Positions 1-7,813 of a stretch of 64,000 bases of DNA are shown here, piece by piece. Source of the stretch: Alitibacter langaaensis DSM 22999. GTDB lineage: Bacteria > Pseudomonadota > Gammaproteobacteria > Enterobacterales > Pasteurellaceae. Position numbers and translations under genes: made by a program. Positions within the stretch are counted from its first letter, which is position 1. Each line of letters begins with the position of its first letter. Under the pieces are notes generated by a model. That model ran no database searches. It had not been told where the DNA came from and saw only the letters and a program-made list of their open reading frames with translations. The stretch spans positions 23,410 to 87,409 of the forward strand of contig NZ_QENU01000008.1 of the NCBI RefSeq assembly GCF_003096995.1, read 5' to 3'.

Positions 1-730
1 GATCACGTTTGGCAGCTTCTTCTAAGCGAGTTAAATATTCAGTTAATTGTTTTTTGTCTGCCCAAGCTGTACCGTAAATACGTTGCAACATTTTGTTTTT
101 GCTGTCGCCACGCCAATAGGCGCCAGCCACTTTTTGTAATTTAAAGTGATGGCAAAAACGCATATTTGGCACGTGCGGCCCACGGCACATATCAATATAT
201 TCTTGGTGATGATATAACGCAGGCGTTGCGCTACGTTCGATATTTTCATCTAAGATCGCCATTTTGTACGGCTCACCACGTTTTTCGAAGGTATCACGCG
301 CTTCTTGCCAGCTTACAGGTTTCTTCACCACATCATAATTTGTTTTTGCAAGCTCAAGCATACGCTTTTCAATCGCGTCTAAATCTTCTTGGCTGAGCGA
401 ACGATCTAAATCCACATCATAATAGAAACCATTGTCGATGGTTGGCCCAATCGCCATTTTCACATCTGGGAAAAGTTGTTTGATTGCGTGCCCTAATAAA
501 TGCGCGCAAGAGTGACGAATAATCTCTAAACCGTCTTCATCTTTTGCGGTAATAATTTCAACTGAGCTATCTTCAGAAATAATGTCACAGGCATCACGGC
601 GTTGTCCGTTTACACGTCCTGCAATCGTGGCTTTCGCTAAACCTGAACCGATAGATTGAGCCACTTCCATGACAGAAACGGGATTGTCGAATTGGCGTTG
701 TGAGCCGTCTGGTAAAGTGATAATAGGCAT
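1..730 (-). CDS. thrS: Threonyl-tRNA synthetase, N-terminal 243 codons (cut by window start)
   Basis: Charges tRNA-Thr with threonine in the cytoplasm. The visible part begins MPIITLPDG and covers the TGS domain (about residues 1-60) and the editing domain, including the [10 protein letters not shown] motif near residues 73-82, where the His residues of HxxxH belong to the hydrolytic site that clears mis-charged serine. The catalytic class II core and anticodon domain lie beyond the left edge. The ATG at 730 is preceded by a clear ribosome site (AAGGA, 8 bases upstream), and the leader carries a hairpin described separately. The frame is open to base 2, so nothing suggests a pseudogene. The assignment is firm from the protein sequence. 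Confidence 0.96.
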   Translation of the reverse strand, partial: MPIITLPDGSQRQFDNPVSVMEVAQSIGSGLAKATIAGRVNGQRRDACDIISEDSSVEIITAKDEDGLEIIRHSCAHLLGHAIKQLFPDVKMAIGPTIDNGFYYDVDLDRSLSQEDLDAIEKRMLELAKTNYDVVKKPVSWQEARDTFEKRGEPYKMAILDENIERSATPALYHHQEYIDMCRGPHVPNMRFCHHFKLQKVAGAYWRGDSKNKMLQRIYGTAWADKKQLTEYLTRLEEAAKRD

Positions 731-748
731 TTTTATATCCTTACAGTG

Positions 749-769
749 GTCACCCATACGAGAGGTGAC
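749..769 (-). promoter_or_regulatory. thrS leader hairpin resembling a tRNA-Thr anticodon arm (autoregulatory operator candidate)
   Basis: Read on the minus strand, the stem GTCACC/GGTGAC is closed by a T-G pair and leaves exactly seven loop bases, CTCGTAT. In anticodon-loop numbering this puts U at 33 and CGU at 34-36, which is a threonine anticodon. The CGT lies at -30 to -28 relative to the thrS ATG, just upstream of the ribosome site. In E. coli ThrRS represses its own translation by binding a leader domain that mimics the tRNA-Thr anticodon arm at a similar distance; here the same mechanism is inferred from structure and position. Confidence 0.65.
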
Positions 770-798
770 TTGTTAAATGTGTTTGAAATGAAAATAAA

Positions 799-861
799 AA
801 AGTGCGCAAAAACGCACCGCACTTTTGTTTGACTCCTACCATGAATCAACAAAAGTGCGGT
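799..861 (-). terminator. Terminator of grxB built from inverted uptake sequences
   Basis: Two opposed AAGTGCGG-type uptake cores (816-827 and 850-861) can pair, and a second smaller hairpin GTGCG...CGCAC at 799-820 is followed on the minus strand by a T-rich run. It lies between the grxB stop and the thrS promoter region. Confidence 0.6.
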
Positions 862-887
862 GGATTTTAGCATAATTTTATCGGAAA

Positions 888-1538
888 TTAAATTGCGCGA
901 TCGAGATAAAGGGAAACTTGGGCTAATTCTGCCATTTTATGCAAATAGCGTTCCACATTGGCGGGATACACAATTCCTTTTACGCAAGTCAAATTACGCA
1001 GCATTGGGAATAACATAATATCTTCCAAAGAAAGCTGTGCGCCATTCGCTTTATCATCTGCATGAATCAGCTCAGAAAGTGCGGTCAAATCTGCGTTAAT
1101 TTTAGCGATATATTGCAGACTATTAGCAAGATTTTCCGCAAAGTCGCCAATCAATGTGGTTTTCTTTTTAGTGAAATAATTGACCGCACTTTGGCTAGCA
1201 AATTCAGCCAGATCCAATTGAACAAAGCGCGGCGATAATAAATGATTATAATACTCTCCCACCTGTTTTATCCAAGCTTCAATTTCTGGGCGCACTTGTT
1301 CTGAAAGCACTGTTTCGCCAAAATTATCATCAATATATTTCACAATATCTAAACTTTCTGGCATTGCACTGCCATCTTCTTTCACTAAAATAGGCACCAC
1401 TTTTTTGCCTACTAAGCCTATTGGCGTGGCTTCGTCGTCATTAGCCAGAATGATTAGCTCAACGGATAACTTTTTAAAACCGAAAATCATGCGAGCTCGC
1501 ACACAATATGGGCAATGATCATAAACATATAATTTCAT
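888..1538 (-). CDS. grxB: Glutaredoxin 2
   Basis: A monomeric, GST-like glutaredoxin that uses glutathione to reduce protein disulfides. The N-terminal thioredoxin fold carries the CPYC active site at residues 9-12 (MKLYVYDHCPYC), followed by the helical GST-type C-terminal domain. Length (216 residues) matches E. coli Grx2 (215). The ATG at 1538 has an AAGGAG ribosome site. It is transcribed alone, away from the divergent kinase gene at 1655, and ends at an uptake-sequence terminator. Nothing unusual is seen; identification rests on the CPYC motif, length and overall sequence. Confidence 0.92.
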   Translation of the reverse strand: MKLYVYDHCPYCVRARMIFGFKKLSVELIILANDDEATPIGLVGKKVVPILVKEDGSAMPESLDIVKYIDDNFGETVLSEQVRPEIEAWIKQVGEYYNHLLSPRFVQLDLAEFASQSAVNYFTKKKTTLIGDFAENLANSLQYIAKINADLTALSELIHADDKANGAQLSLEDIMLFPMLRNLTCVKGIVYPANVERYLHKMAELAQVSLYLDRAI

Positions 1539-1654
1539 AGATAACTCCTTATAATGTCAGCATTTCATTGAAAATTTGAACTTCGTCACAGATTATTCAC
1601 AAAAGATCCGCTAATATCAAGTTAATCTTAAATCACGCATATTAGGGGGCAATT

Positions 1655-2524
1655 ATGTGGAAATCCGTTTCTCAAGTGCTAGCTGATCAATTTGGTGCCT
1701 ATTACAACATCAAATCGAAAGACAAAGTGCATACTGGCGAAATGCATGAATCATGGGTGATTGATGATGGTTTGCAACCTGTGTTTGTGAAAACAAATGA
1801 AAAATCTTTCCGCTCAATGTTTCGCGCAGAAGCCGATCAGCTCGAATTGCTTGCAAAAACTAATACAGTAGCAGTGCCGCGTGTCTATGGCATTGGTTGT
1901 TCACAAAATCATAGTTTTTTATTATTAGAATATTTAGATTTGCAAGATAATGCGGCAGAAACCTTGGCTAAATTTGGTGAAACATTAGCCAAACTTCACC
2001 AAATACAAGGCCCTGAACGCTATGGATTAGATTTTGATACTTGGCTTGGACCAGTTTATCAACCAAACGAATGGCAAGAAAATTGGGCGACATTTTTTTC
2101 TGAGCAACGCATCGGCTGGCAGTTACAAATCTGTAAAGAAAAGGGCATTGAATTTGGCGACATTCAAGCCATAGTGGATAAAGTGGCGAATAAACTGGCT
2201 AAACATAAACCCCAACCATCACTACTCCACGGCAATCTCTGGATTGAAAACTGTGCGACAGCAAATGGCACAACAATCACTTATGATCCTGCCTGTTATT
2301 GGGGAGATCGTGAATGCGATTTAGCGTTCACTGAATTATTTGAGCCTTTCCCAGAAGAATTTTATACAAATTATGACCGCACTTTTCCCTTAGAAAAAGA
2401 CTATATTGAACGCAAACCGCTCTATCAACTTTATTATTTATTAAATTTTAGCCATCGTTTCAAAGGGCATTATGTCGCACTCACACGAAAGCTTGTTCAG
2501 CTAATTTTAAATGATGAAATTTAG
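1655..2524 (+). CDS. Fructosamine-3-kinase family protein (YniA-like) with Asp-to-Asn change in the catalytic loop
   Basis: Belongs to the fructosamine kinase / aminoglycoside-phosphotransferase-like family, whose members phosphorylate ketosamine adducts so that glycation can be reversed. The family hallmarks are the ATP-binding Lys (VFVKT, K46), a Glu in AEAD near 59, the catalytic loop LLHGNLWIEN at 190-199, and DPACYWGDRECDLA near 211-224. In the usual loop the sequence is HGDLW; here codon 194 (bases 2234-2236) is AAT, giving Asn in place of the expected catalytic Asp, while the downstream Asn (N199) is kept. The gene is otherwise intact at 289 residues. It may be a weakly active or inactive kinase, or this may be a lineage variant. 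Confidence 0.85.
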   Translation: MWKSVSQVLADQFGAYYNIKSKDKVHTGEMHESWVIDDGLQPVFVKTNEKSFRSMFRAEADQLELLAKTNTVAVPRVYGIGCSQNHSFLLLEYLDLQDNAAETLAKFGETLAKLHQIQGPERYGLDFDTWLGPVYQPNEWQENWATFFSEQRIGWQLQICKEKGIEFGDIQAIVDKVANKLAKHKPQPSLLHGNLWIENCATANGTTITYDPACYWGDRECDLAFTELFEPFPEEFYTNYDRTFPLEKDYIERKPLYQLYYLLNFSHRFKGHYVALTRKLVQLILNDEI

Positions 2525-2543
2525 GCATTAAAAAAGGGTCTCA

Positions 2544-3291
2544 TGATCTGCACCCCAAAAGTTGGACTAACTAACCAACTAATTAAGGTGCAGATTTTTT
2601 ATAACCAAATACAACGAAATATTCAAACTTGATGCTATTCATTTTTACTTCAAACACCACCAATCAATAACTCAGACAAGCCAACATTTTCCTCTTCATA
2701 AATCCATTGTAAAAAATGGGTAGCATAATATCAGTAGAGACTTGAAGATAAATCCATAAGACGAAAAGCGATGAAATCGTCTAGCAAACACAGAGGAAAA
2801 AACAAAAGAACCACAAACAGAATTTGAATGCTTATGAGAACATCGTCTCTATTTAGAAGCGGAGAATGCTTACTTAAGAAAGCTCGCGGAGTAAGATAAA
2901 ATAGAGAAAAGGCAAAAATCATTCGTGAGTTAAGGAAAGACTTTCTACTTGATAGGTTGCTTCATATCGTTCAAATGAAACGTAGCACATTTTACAATTG
3001 CTTAAGTCATTCGGCGAAACAGGATAAGGCATTAATTGAGAAAATGAAGGCGATTGCGACACAACATCCGATAATGTAGCGATGGAAAGTTTTGGGGCAA
3101 TTAAGAGATGAATATTATCATAGTCAGCAGTTGAGAATATCACATAACTTGAACAAGCTCTGCATGATTATATTACTTATTATAATAATGAGCTAATCCA
3201 AATTAAAATTAAAAGGGCTGAGTCCTTTTGTATACGGAGTTCAGTCCTTAAACACTTAGATTAAACCATCTGAGTTTTGGAATTCAGGTCA
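2544..3291 (+). mobile_element. Degraded IS3-family (IS150-like) element, left copy
   Basis: The left end TGATCTGCACCCCAAAAGTT at 2544 is an inverted repeat of the right end of the second copy (7758-7781; two mismatches in 24). Broken plus-strand frames encode recognisable OrfB pieces: an N-terminal part near 2905-3070 (KIIRELRKDF, then RSTFYNCL) and a C-terminal part near 3120-3255 (LEQALHDYITYYNNELIQ, then KRAES). At about 750 bp it is shorter than a typical IS150-like element and contains stops and frameshifts, so it cannot transpose by itself. Its right end at 3267-3291 is a poor match to the repeat. Confidence 0.8.
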
Positions 3292-3326
3292 TTTAAAGTA
3301 TTTTTTATAGAAAATGCATAAGGTGC

Positions 3327-4592
3327 TTAATCTCTTTCTTGTAATATTTTGACAGGAGATTGGGCATATAACATTAATGAAGGAATGAGGGCAAATATCA
3401 CAGAGATAGACAATATTAAGAAAAGTTGTGAAACATCTTCCAAAGTAAAACTAACGGGTAAAGCGAAGCCACTTTTTAAGCTAATATGCTGTGAAATTAA
3501 AAGTGTAGCAATATAGCCTAATATAGCACCAAGTATGATTGAAAGTGTTATCAATAATAATAGACTCGACCAAACTAGCCATAAAATTTTGTGACGTGGT
3601 GCACCAAAAATTCTCCACGCGGCAATTTGTTTCTGCTGTTGCTTGAGATATAGAGTAATAATCATCATTAAAGCAATCCCGATCAATATTTGCATTACCA
3701 CTGCAATCCAAGAAAGCACTTCTTTGCTGTCGCCTAATACACCATAGACTTTCACCAACACTTCCGCAGGGAATAACGCTTGTGTCTGAGAATTACGATA
3801 TTCACTTCTTAATTGGTAAGCTGCTGAAAAACTTGTCGGTTTGACAATAATCGCTGATACACCTAATTCGGAATGTTCGTGCATCTCGGGGATCTGGTTA
3901 ATGTGCGTTGGTTTAGTTTTGATAGGAAAAGGTGAGTGATGATGAAGCTCTGTATGTTCACCGCTTTGCTGCCCTTCTTGATGGTGTGCATGAACTTCCC
4001 ATATTGTTTCGATAGGAACTAATATTGCGGTATCCCAAATACTGTGATCCTCTGGCAAAACTCCCACGACTTCATATTCAATATCACTATGGCTATGTGA
4101 GCCGCTTTCACCCACTTGTCCATGTATTGGTGAAAACTTATCTCCAATCTGGTAACCCGTTCTTGCCCCTACGGCGGCTTCAAAATCGCGTTCAAATAAA
4201 CGCCCTTGTATCTCTTTTTCCCCTCCGTCAGTAACAAATACCTTACTTGTGCCAATGATCGGCATTCCTTTGGTAAAATCCCCTAAAGCTAAAGGCGCTA
4301 CCCATTTTACTCGAGAATCTGCTTCAAGTGCGGTAAGGTTTTGAGTATCAATTAAAGGTAATGGAGAAGGTTGCAGGAATACAGTAGAAAGCACTAACTG
4401 CGTTTCGCTACCTAATCCTCCAATGACTAAATCAAAACGCTCAGCAGCTCTAGCACTGCCTTCACGAAATGCTCGTTCTTGTAAATTAACTGTGACACTT
4501 AATGCCACAGACAATCCCGTTAGCAACATAATCATTAATGTGCCAAATTTATTTTTACTCACATTGAGCCATAATAATTTGATATTGAACAT
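3327..4592 (-). CDS. ABC transporter permease, MacB/FtsX/LolE type, with His-rich periplasmic loop
   Basis: An inner-membrane permease with the four-helix MacB/FtsX plan: one helix near residues 17-36, a large periplasmic domain, then helices near 293-316, 337-366 and 388-410. The periplasmic domain has unusual histidine clusters (HSHSD near 166-170, HAHHQ near 201-205, HTELHHH near 213-219, HEH near 238-240), which suggests metal contact, most likely zinc. It partners with the ATPase 3 bases upstream. The gene trio resembles the permease/ATPase/small exported protein set found in zinc-regulated operons of Pseudomonas (PA4064-PA4066 type); that parallel is from memory and is an inference. Last gene of the operon. 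Confidence 0.8.
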   Translation of the reverse strand: MFNIKLLWLNVSKNKFGTLMIMLLTGLSVALSVTVNLQERAFREGSARAAERFDLVIGGLGSETQLVLSTVFLQPSPLPLIDTQNLTALEADSRVKWVAPLALGDFTKGMPIIGTSKVFVTDGGEKEIQGRLFERDFEAAVGARTGYQIGDKFSPIHGQVGESGSHSHSDIEYEVVGVLPEDHSIWDTAILVPIETIWEVHAHHQEGQQSGEHTELHHHSPFPIKTKPTHINQIPEMHEHSELGVSAIIVKPTSFSAAYQLRSEYRNSQTQALFPAEVLVKVYGVLGDSKEVLSWIAVVMQILIGIALMMIITLYLKQQQKQIAAWRIFGAPRHKILWLVWSSLLLLITLSIILGAILGYIATLLISQHISLKSGFALPVSFTLEDVSQLFLILSISVIFALIPSLMLYAQSPVKILQERD

Positions 4593-4595
4593 TGC

Positions 4596-5264
4596 TTAAT
4601 TCTCGTATTGAATCTGTCCGTTTTGTAAATAAATACGTCGTTGCATTTGCTGGGCTAAATGTTGATCGTGGGTAGATATAATCAAGGTACAACCTGCTTG
4701 TTCTACGAGTTCTTTTAAAAGTGCGGTAATCATTTCACTATTTTCCGCATCTAAACTGGCAGTTGGTTCATCTGCAATGATAATATTAGGATGAGTTAAT
4801 AAGGCTCTCGCAATAGAGACCCGTTGCATTTCTCCACGAGAAAGTACTTCTGTTTTACTCTCTATTCGCTGAAAGTTCATTTGTTTTAATAATTCAACAG
4901 CCCGTTGTTTTACACCCCTGGGGCTCGTACCGTGGAGGAAATAATAAGGCAGCAGTACATTTTCTAATGCGGTTAACCCTTGAGTTAAATGAAAATCTTG
5001 CATCACTATACCGATATGTTCAAACCGCCATTGATCCCTTTTATTTGCTGATAATTGTGATAAATCTGTATTGTCCCATAATAATTGATTAGCAGAGAGA
5101 TCAATTAATCCACTAATCGCATTCAATAAAGTGGTTTTTCCTGAACCTGAGGGACCAAGTATAGCGACTTGCTGAGCAGAGGGAATAAACAACTTGGGAA
5201 TAGATAATATAGGCGTATAGAGCGTTGGAACGGTAATATGTAACTGATCAATAAATAAATTCAT
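4596..5264 (-). CDS. ABC transporter ATP-binding protein, LolD/MacB-type
   Basis: The cytoplasmic ATPase that would power the adjacent FtsX-type permease. It shows Walker A GPSGSGKT, the signature LSRGEMQR (an R instead of the usual G after LS), Walker B IIIADEPTAS, and the switch His in IISTHDQ. A GTG at 5276 would add four residues, but the ATG at 5264 has GGAG at the right distance, so the shorter 222-residue start is preferred. It is packed between the small exported protein (14 bases upstream) and the permease (3 bases downstream), consistent with one transcript. LolD-like enzymes of this family drive mechanotransmission rather than classic transmembrane import. Confidence 0.88.
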   Translation of the reverse strand: MNLFIDQLHITVPTLYTPILSIPKLFIPSAQQVAILGPSGSGKTTLLNAISGLIDLSANQLLWDNTDLSQLSANKRDQWRFEHIGIVMQDFHLTQGLTALENVLLPYYFLHGTSPRGVKQRAVELLKQMNFQRIESKTEVLSRGEMQRVSIARALLTHPNIIIADEPTASLDAENSEMITALLKELVEQAGCTLIISTHDQHLAQQMQRRIYLQNGQIQYEN

Positions 5265-5278
5265 AATATTCTCCACAA

Positions 5279-5743
5279 TTACAATGAGTTGAACGTTGCT
5301 TCTCTAAGCCTTAGCATGCTGACAAATCCCGTATCAGGATCTACAAACATTCCGTGTTCTAATATCCCTTTTACTTCAATAATGGTATTAAATTGAACAA
5401 AAGACTGACGTTTTTTTAGATATACCACTAAAATATCCTCTGGCCAATCTGCATCACTGGAACAAAAAGGGCAGATTGCCATTGGTGCTTTAGTTAAAAC
5501 GAAAAACTGTGACTCTACTTTTAGTGGTGGAGCCATAAAACCTTGAATGGTAACTTCTTTACCTGATAATGCTTTCACCTTATCGCTAAATTCTAATCCT
5601 GTTACTGAATATTTTCCGTATAGTTGTTCAAAACTAAGCTGATTATTTGAGTATGCGGGAGAAGTGATGAGTAGCAAACAGCCTAGCAAAGCTAGGCTGC
5701 TAACTTGCAAAAGAGAAACTATTTTTGCAAAGTATGTTTTCAT
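5279..5743 (-). CDS. Small exported protein with CPFCSS motif, associated with the ABC transporter
   Basis: A 154-residue exported protein. The N-terminus has a hydrophobic signal segment (about residues 10-31); LLGC at 19-22 could be a lipobox, but the hydrophobic stretch continues to SPAYS, so cleavage by signal peptidase I is equally possible. The mature part contains the conserved block MAPPLK, then FFVLTK, then CPFCSSDADWP, which may bind metal or form a disulfide. I know such proteins as partners of zinc-linked MacB-like ABC genes but cannot give a defined function. The gene starts 2 bases after the phosphatase stop, indicating translational linkage within the operon. Confidence 0.6.
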   Translation of the reverse strand: MKTYFAKIVSLLQVSSLALLGCLLLITSPAYSNNQLSFEQLYGKYSVTGLEFSDKVKALSGKEVTIQGFMAPPLKVESQFFVLTKAPMAICPFCSSDADWPEDILVVYLKKRQSFVQFNTIIEVKGILEHGMFVDPDTGFVSMLRLREATFNSL

Positions 5744-5745
5744 TA

Positions 5746-7476
5746 TTATTTCACCGCAAGTGTATCAACAATGACTTTAAATAAATCGGAGTTTTCCATG
5801 TAGCCGTGAATTGCTTCAGCACCAGGTCCTTGTGCTTGAATGAGCATATCATCTACAGCGTGAACTCCTGTGTCTGCTGAGCGAGGTAAGTTACCTTCAC
5901 GGAACATTGCACCTTCTACTGATTTATATTCTTCATTCGCAATATAGTCACCTTTCTCTGTTTTAATTGCTGGAACAAATTGACGCTCTAATTTAGGACG
6001 AAACGTCTCATAGTAATCAGGGAATGATGCGAAGAAAACCGCTAAACGTTTGCTGACATCCCATCTATCTGGGTAACCATCTTTATTTTCATCAGTATAG
6101 TTTGTCCAACCTGCATTTTGGTAGGTGCCTACTTTTTCACGCATATCTCCCTGTTTATCATCATCAACTGTACCGATAATAGAAATACCGTGAGTATGAT
6201 CACCAGTTACAATAACCAATGTGTCTGGATGTGTTTTAGCAAATTCCTTGGCTATTTCAACAGATTGATCAAGCATAATAGTACTCGCGAAAGCTCGCTC
6301 CCAGTCTAATGGATGAGATGCTTTGTCAATTAATGCGGATTCTACCATTAAGAAGAAACCCTCTTTATTTTTTGATAATACATCAAGGGCAACTTTAGTC
6401 ATTTCCGTTAAATCAGGTTGATCAGGAAATTTCTTCGTTGTGTCATTTTGTAAGAAACGACGATCTAATACTGAGTTAAGATTACCTGTGTGAAATAGCC
6501 CTAATAATTTTTGTGTTTTGGTACTATCTACGGCATTGAGTTCCGTTGCATTAGTGACTAACTGATATCCTGCATTTTGGAAAGCCTCAAGAAAATTCTT
6601 ATCATCTTTACGCTTAGAACCCGGCGTGCTTTTTGGTAAAAAGTAAGCAGAACCACCGCCTAACATTACATCAGGACCAACGTTATATAACATCTCGGTA
6701 ATTGCTGCTTTTTCTGCACGGCGGCGAGTATGAGCAACAACCGCTGCTGGTGTTGCATCTTGTAGTTCCGCATCAGAAACGATACCTACTGACATTTTTG
6801 TGCGGCGTTTTAGTAATTCTCCGATAGTTTCTTGTTTTGGGTGATTAAAATTATCTTCAGAACGGCTCGCATACACACCTAATGCATTGACTGCAGATTT
6901 ATGACCTGCCATATAAGCACTCGCTGTATTTGCACTATCTGTTGCAATAGAATCGGTACTTGATGTACCAATCAATCCCATATAAGGTAAAGTATCCATG
7001 GCTAAACGCCCCGTCGCTTTCCCTTCATTAATGCCTTTAGAAAGCAGTCTTGCGCCTGTTCGATGAGCAACAGATAAACCATCACCAATAAATAGAATAA
7101 CATTCTTAGCTTTACGCACATCAGGGGTAGCATATACACTCCAATTGACTTCAGTTTGTTTTCCATTGACTGTGACATCTACCTTATAATCGCCTGCTTG
7201 TGCAATACTGGTATCTCGTACCCATAGGGCAGATACATCCTTACCATCTTCTTTTTCAACAAATTCGACGTTATTACCAAGCAATTCTTTAAAATCTTTG
7301 CCATTAATTAAGATCTTTGCTTGCTCAGGTTTAATAACTTCATCAAATTCGACTTTAAAATCAAATTTACTCCCCTCCATCATTGTAGCTCGATCAATGG
7401 GATAAACAACATTTTGTGCCATACTACAAAGCGGTAATATCGCGCCTATCAATAATGCTAAACAGTTCTTTTTCAT
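5746..7476 (-). CDS. Alkaline phosphatase, periplasmic
   Basis: Hydrolyses phosphate monoesters in the periplasm to release phosphate. A signal peptide (residues 1-20, MKKNCLALLI...) precedes an all-beta N-terminal extension (about 22-117), then the alkaline phosphatase core. Metal and catalytic motifs are present: FIGDGLS (D132), TDSANTAS with nucleophile S181, MVESALIDKASH (E379, D384, H388), VTGDHTHG (D426, H427) and GVHAVDD (H539). At 576 residues it is larger than E. coli PhoA, partly from the extra N-terminal domain. It is the first gene of a four-gene operon and is preceded by a Pho box, so induction by phosphate starvation is expected. It lies within an IS-flanked segment and is an accessory gene. 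Confidence 0.93.
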   Translation of the reverse strand: MKKNCLALLIGAILPLCSMAQNVVYPIDRATMMEGSKFDFKVEFDEVIKPEQAKILINGKDFKELLGNNVEFVEKEDGKDVSALWVRDTSIAQAGDYKVDVTVNGKQTEVNWSVYATPDVRKAKNVILFIGDGLSVAHRTGARLLSKGINEGKATGRLAMDTLPYMGLIGTSSTDSIATDSANTASAYMAGHKSAVNALGVYASRSEDNFNHPKQETIGELLKRRTKMSVGIVSDAELQDATPAAVVAHTRRRAEKAAITEMLYNVGPDVMLGGGSAYFLPKSTPGSKRKDDKNFLEAFQNAGYQLVTNATELNAVDSTKTQKLLGLFHTGNLNSVLDRRFLQNDTTKKFPDQPDLTEMTKVALDVLSKNKEGFFLMVESALIDKASHPLDWERAFASTIMLDQSVEIAKEFAKTHPDTLVIVTGDHTHGISIIGTVDDDKQGDMREKVGTYQNAGWTNYTDENKDGYPDRWDVSKRLAVFFASFPDYYETFRPKLERQFVPAIKTEKGDYIANEEYKSVEGAMFREGNLPRSADTGVHAVDDMLIQAQGPGAEAIHGYMENSDLFKVIVDTLAVK

Positions 7477-7524
7477 CGATTTGTTTCTCCTAAAATATGT
7501 GCTAATGCTAAAGTAACGAGAGAT

Positions 7525-7558
7525 AGTATAGGCAGCAATTATGACACTTTAATGACAA
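7525..7558 (-). promoter_or_regulatory. Pho box and promoter of the alkaline phosphatase operon
   Basis: On the minus strand two direct repeats, TTGTCAT (7558-7552) and GTGTCAT (7547-7541), are separated by 4 bases, giving the 11-base periodicity of PhoB sites (consensus CTGTCAT repeats). The -10 hexamer TATACT (7530-7525) begins 10 bases after the second repeat, exactly where class pho promoters place it, so PhoB would replace -35 recognition. The start codon of the phosphatase is about 49 bases further on, preceded by AGGAG. Confidence 0.8.
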
Positions 7559-7576
7559 TGAATAGGAAGATGTAAG

Positions 7577-7781
7577 TGCGGTGGAAAGTTTTTGGCGATG
7601 ATTAAAAGAGAAGGAGTATTATAAGCAGGCAGTTTGAGGATATCGCACAACTTGAACAGGTTCTGCATGATTAATTGCTTATTCGAATTCAAACTAAATT
7701 AAAAGGACTGGAGCCTGTTACATACAGAATTCAGTCCTTAAACACTTAGATTAAACTGTCCAACTTTTGGGCTTCAGATCA
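7577..7781 (+). mobile_element. 3' remnant of the same IS3-family (IS150-like) element, right copy
   Basis: About 205 bp align in the same orientation with the last 215 bp of the left copy (from a GGAAAGTTTT block through CTTGAACA, TTCTGCATGATT and AGTCCTTAAACACTTAGATTAAAC). The terminal inverted repeat at 7758-7781 is well kept and complements the left end at 2544. Only the 3' part survives, interrupted by stops. Together the two copies bracket the phosphatase/ABC operon. Confidence 0.75.
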
Positions 7782-7813
7782 TAAAGCCCTTTTATTATTA
7801 TTTAACAAATTTA

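Noticed and set aside
2731..3143. Minus-strand open frames of 63 and 74 codons in the left IS remnant
   Set aside because: They are antisense to the broken OrfB pieces of the IS and lack ribosome sites; the sense frames match transposase.
7480..7530. Zur box before the phosphatase/ABC operon
   Set aside because: Sought because the ABC genes resemble zinc-regulated ones; no GTTATA-type palindrome was found, while the Pho box is clear.
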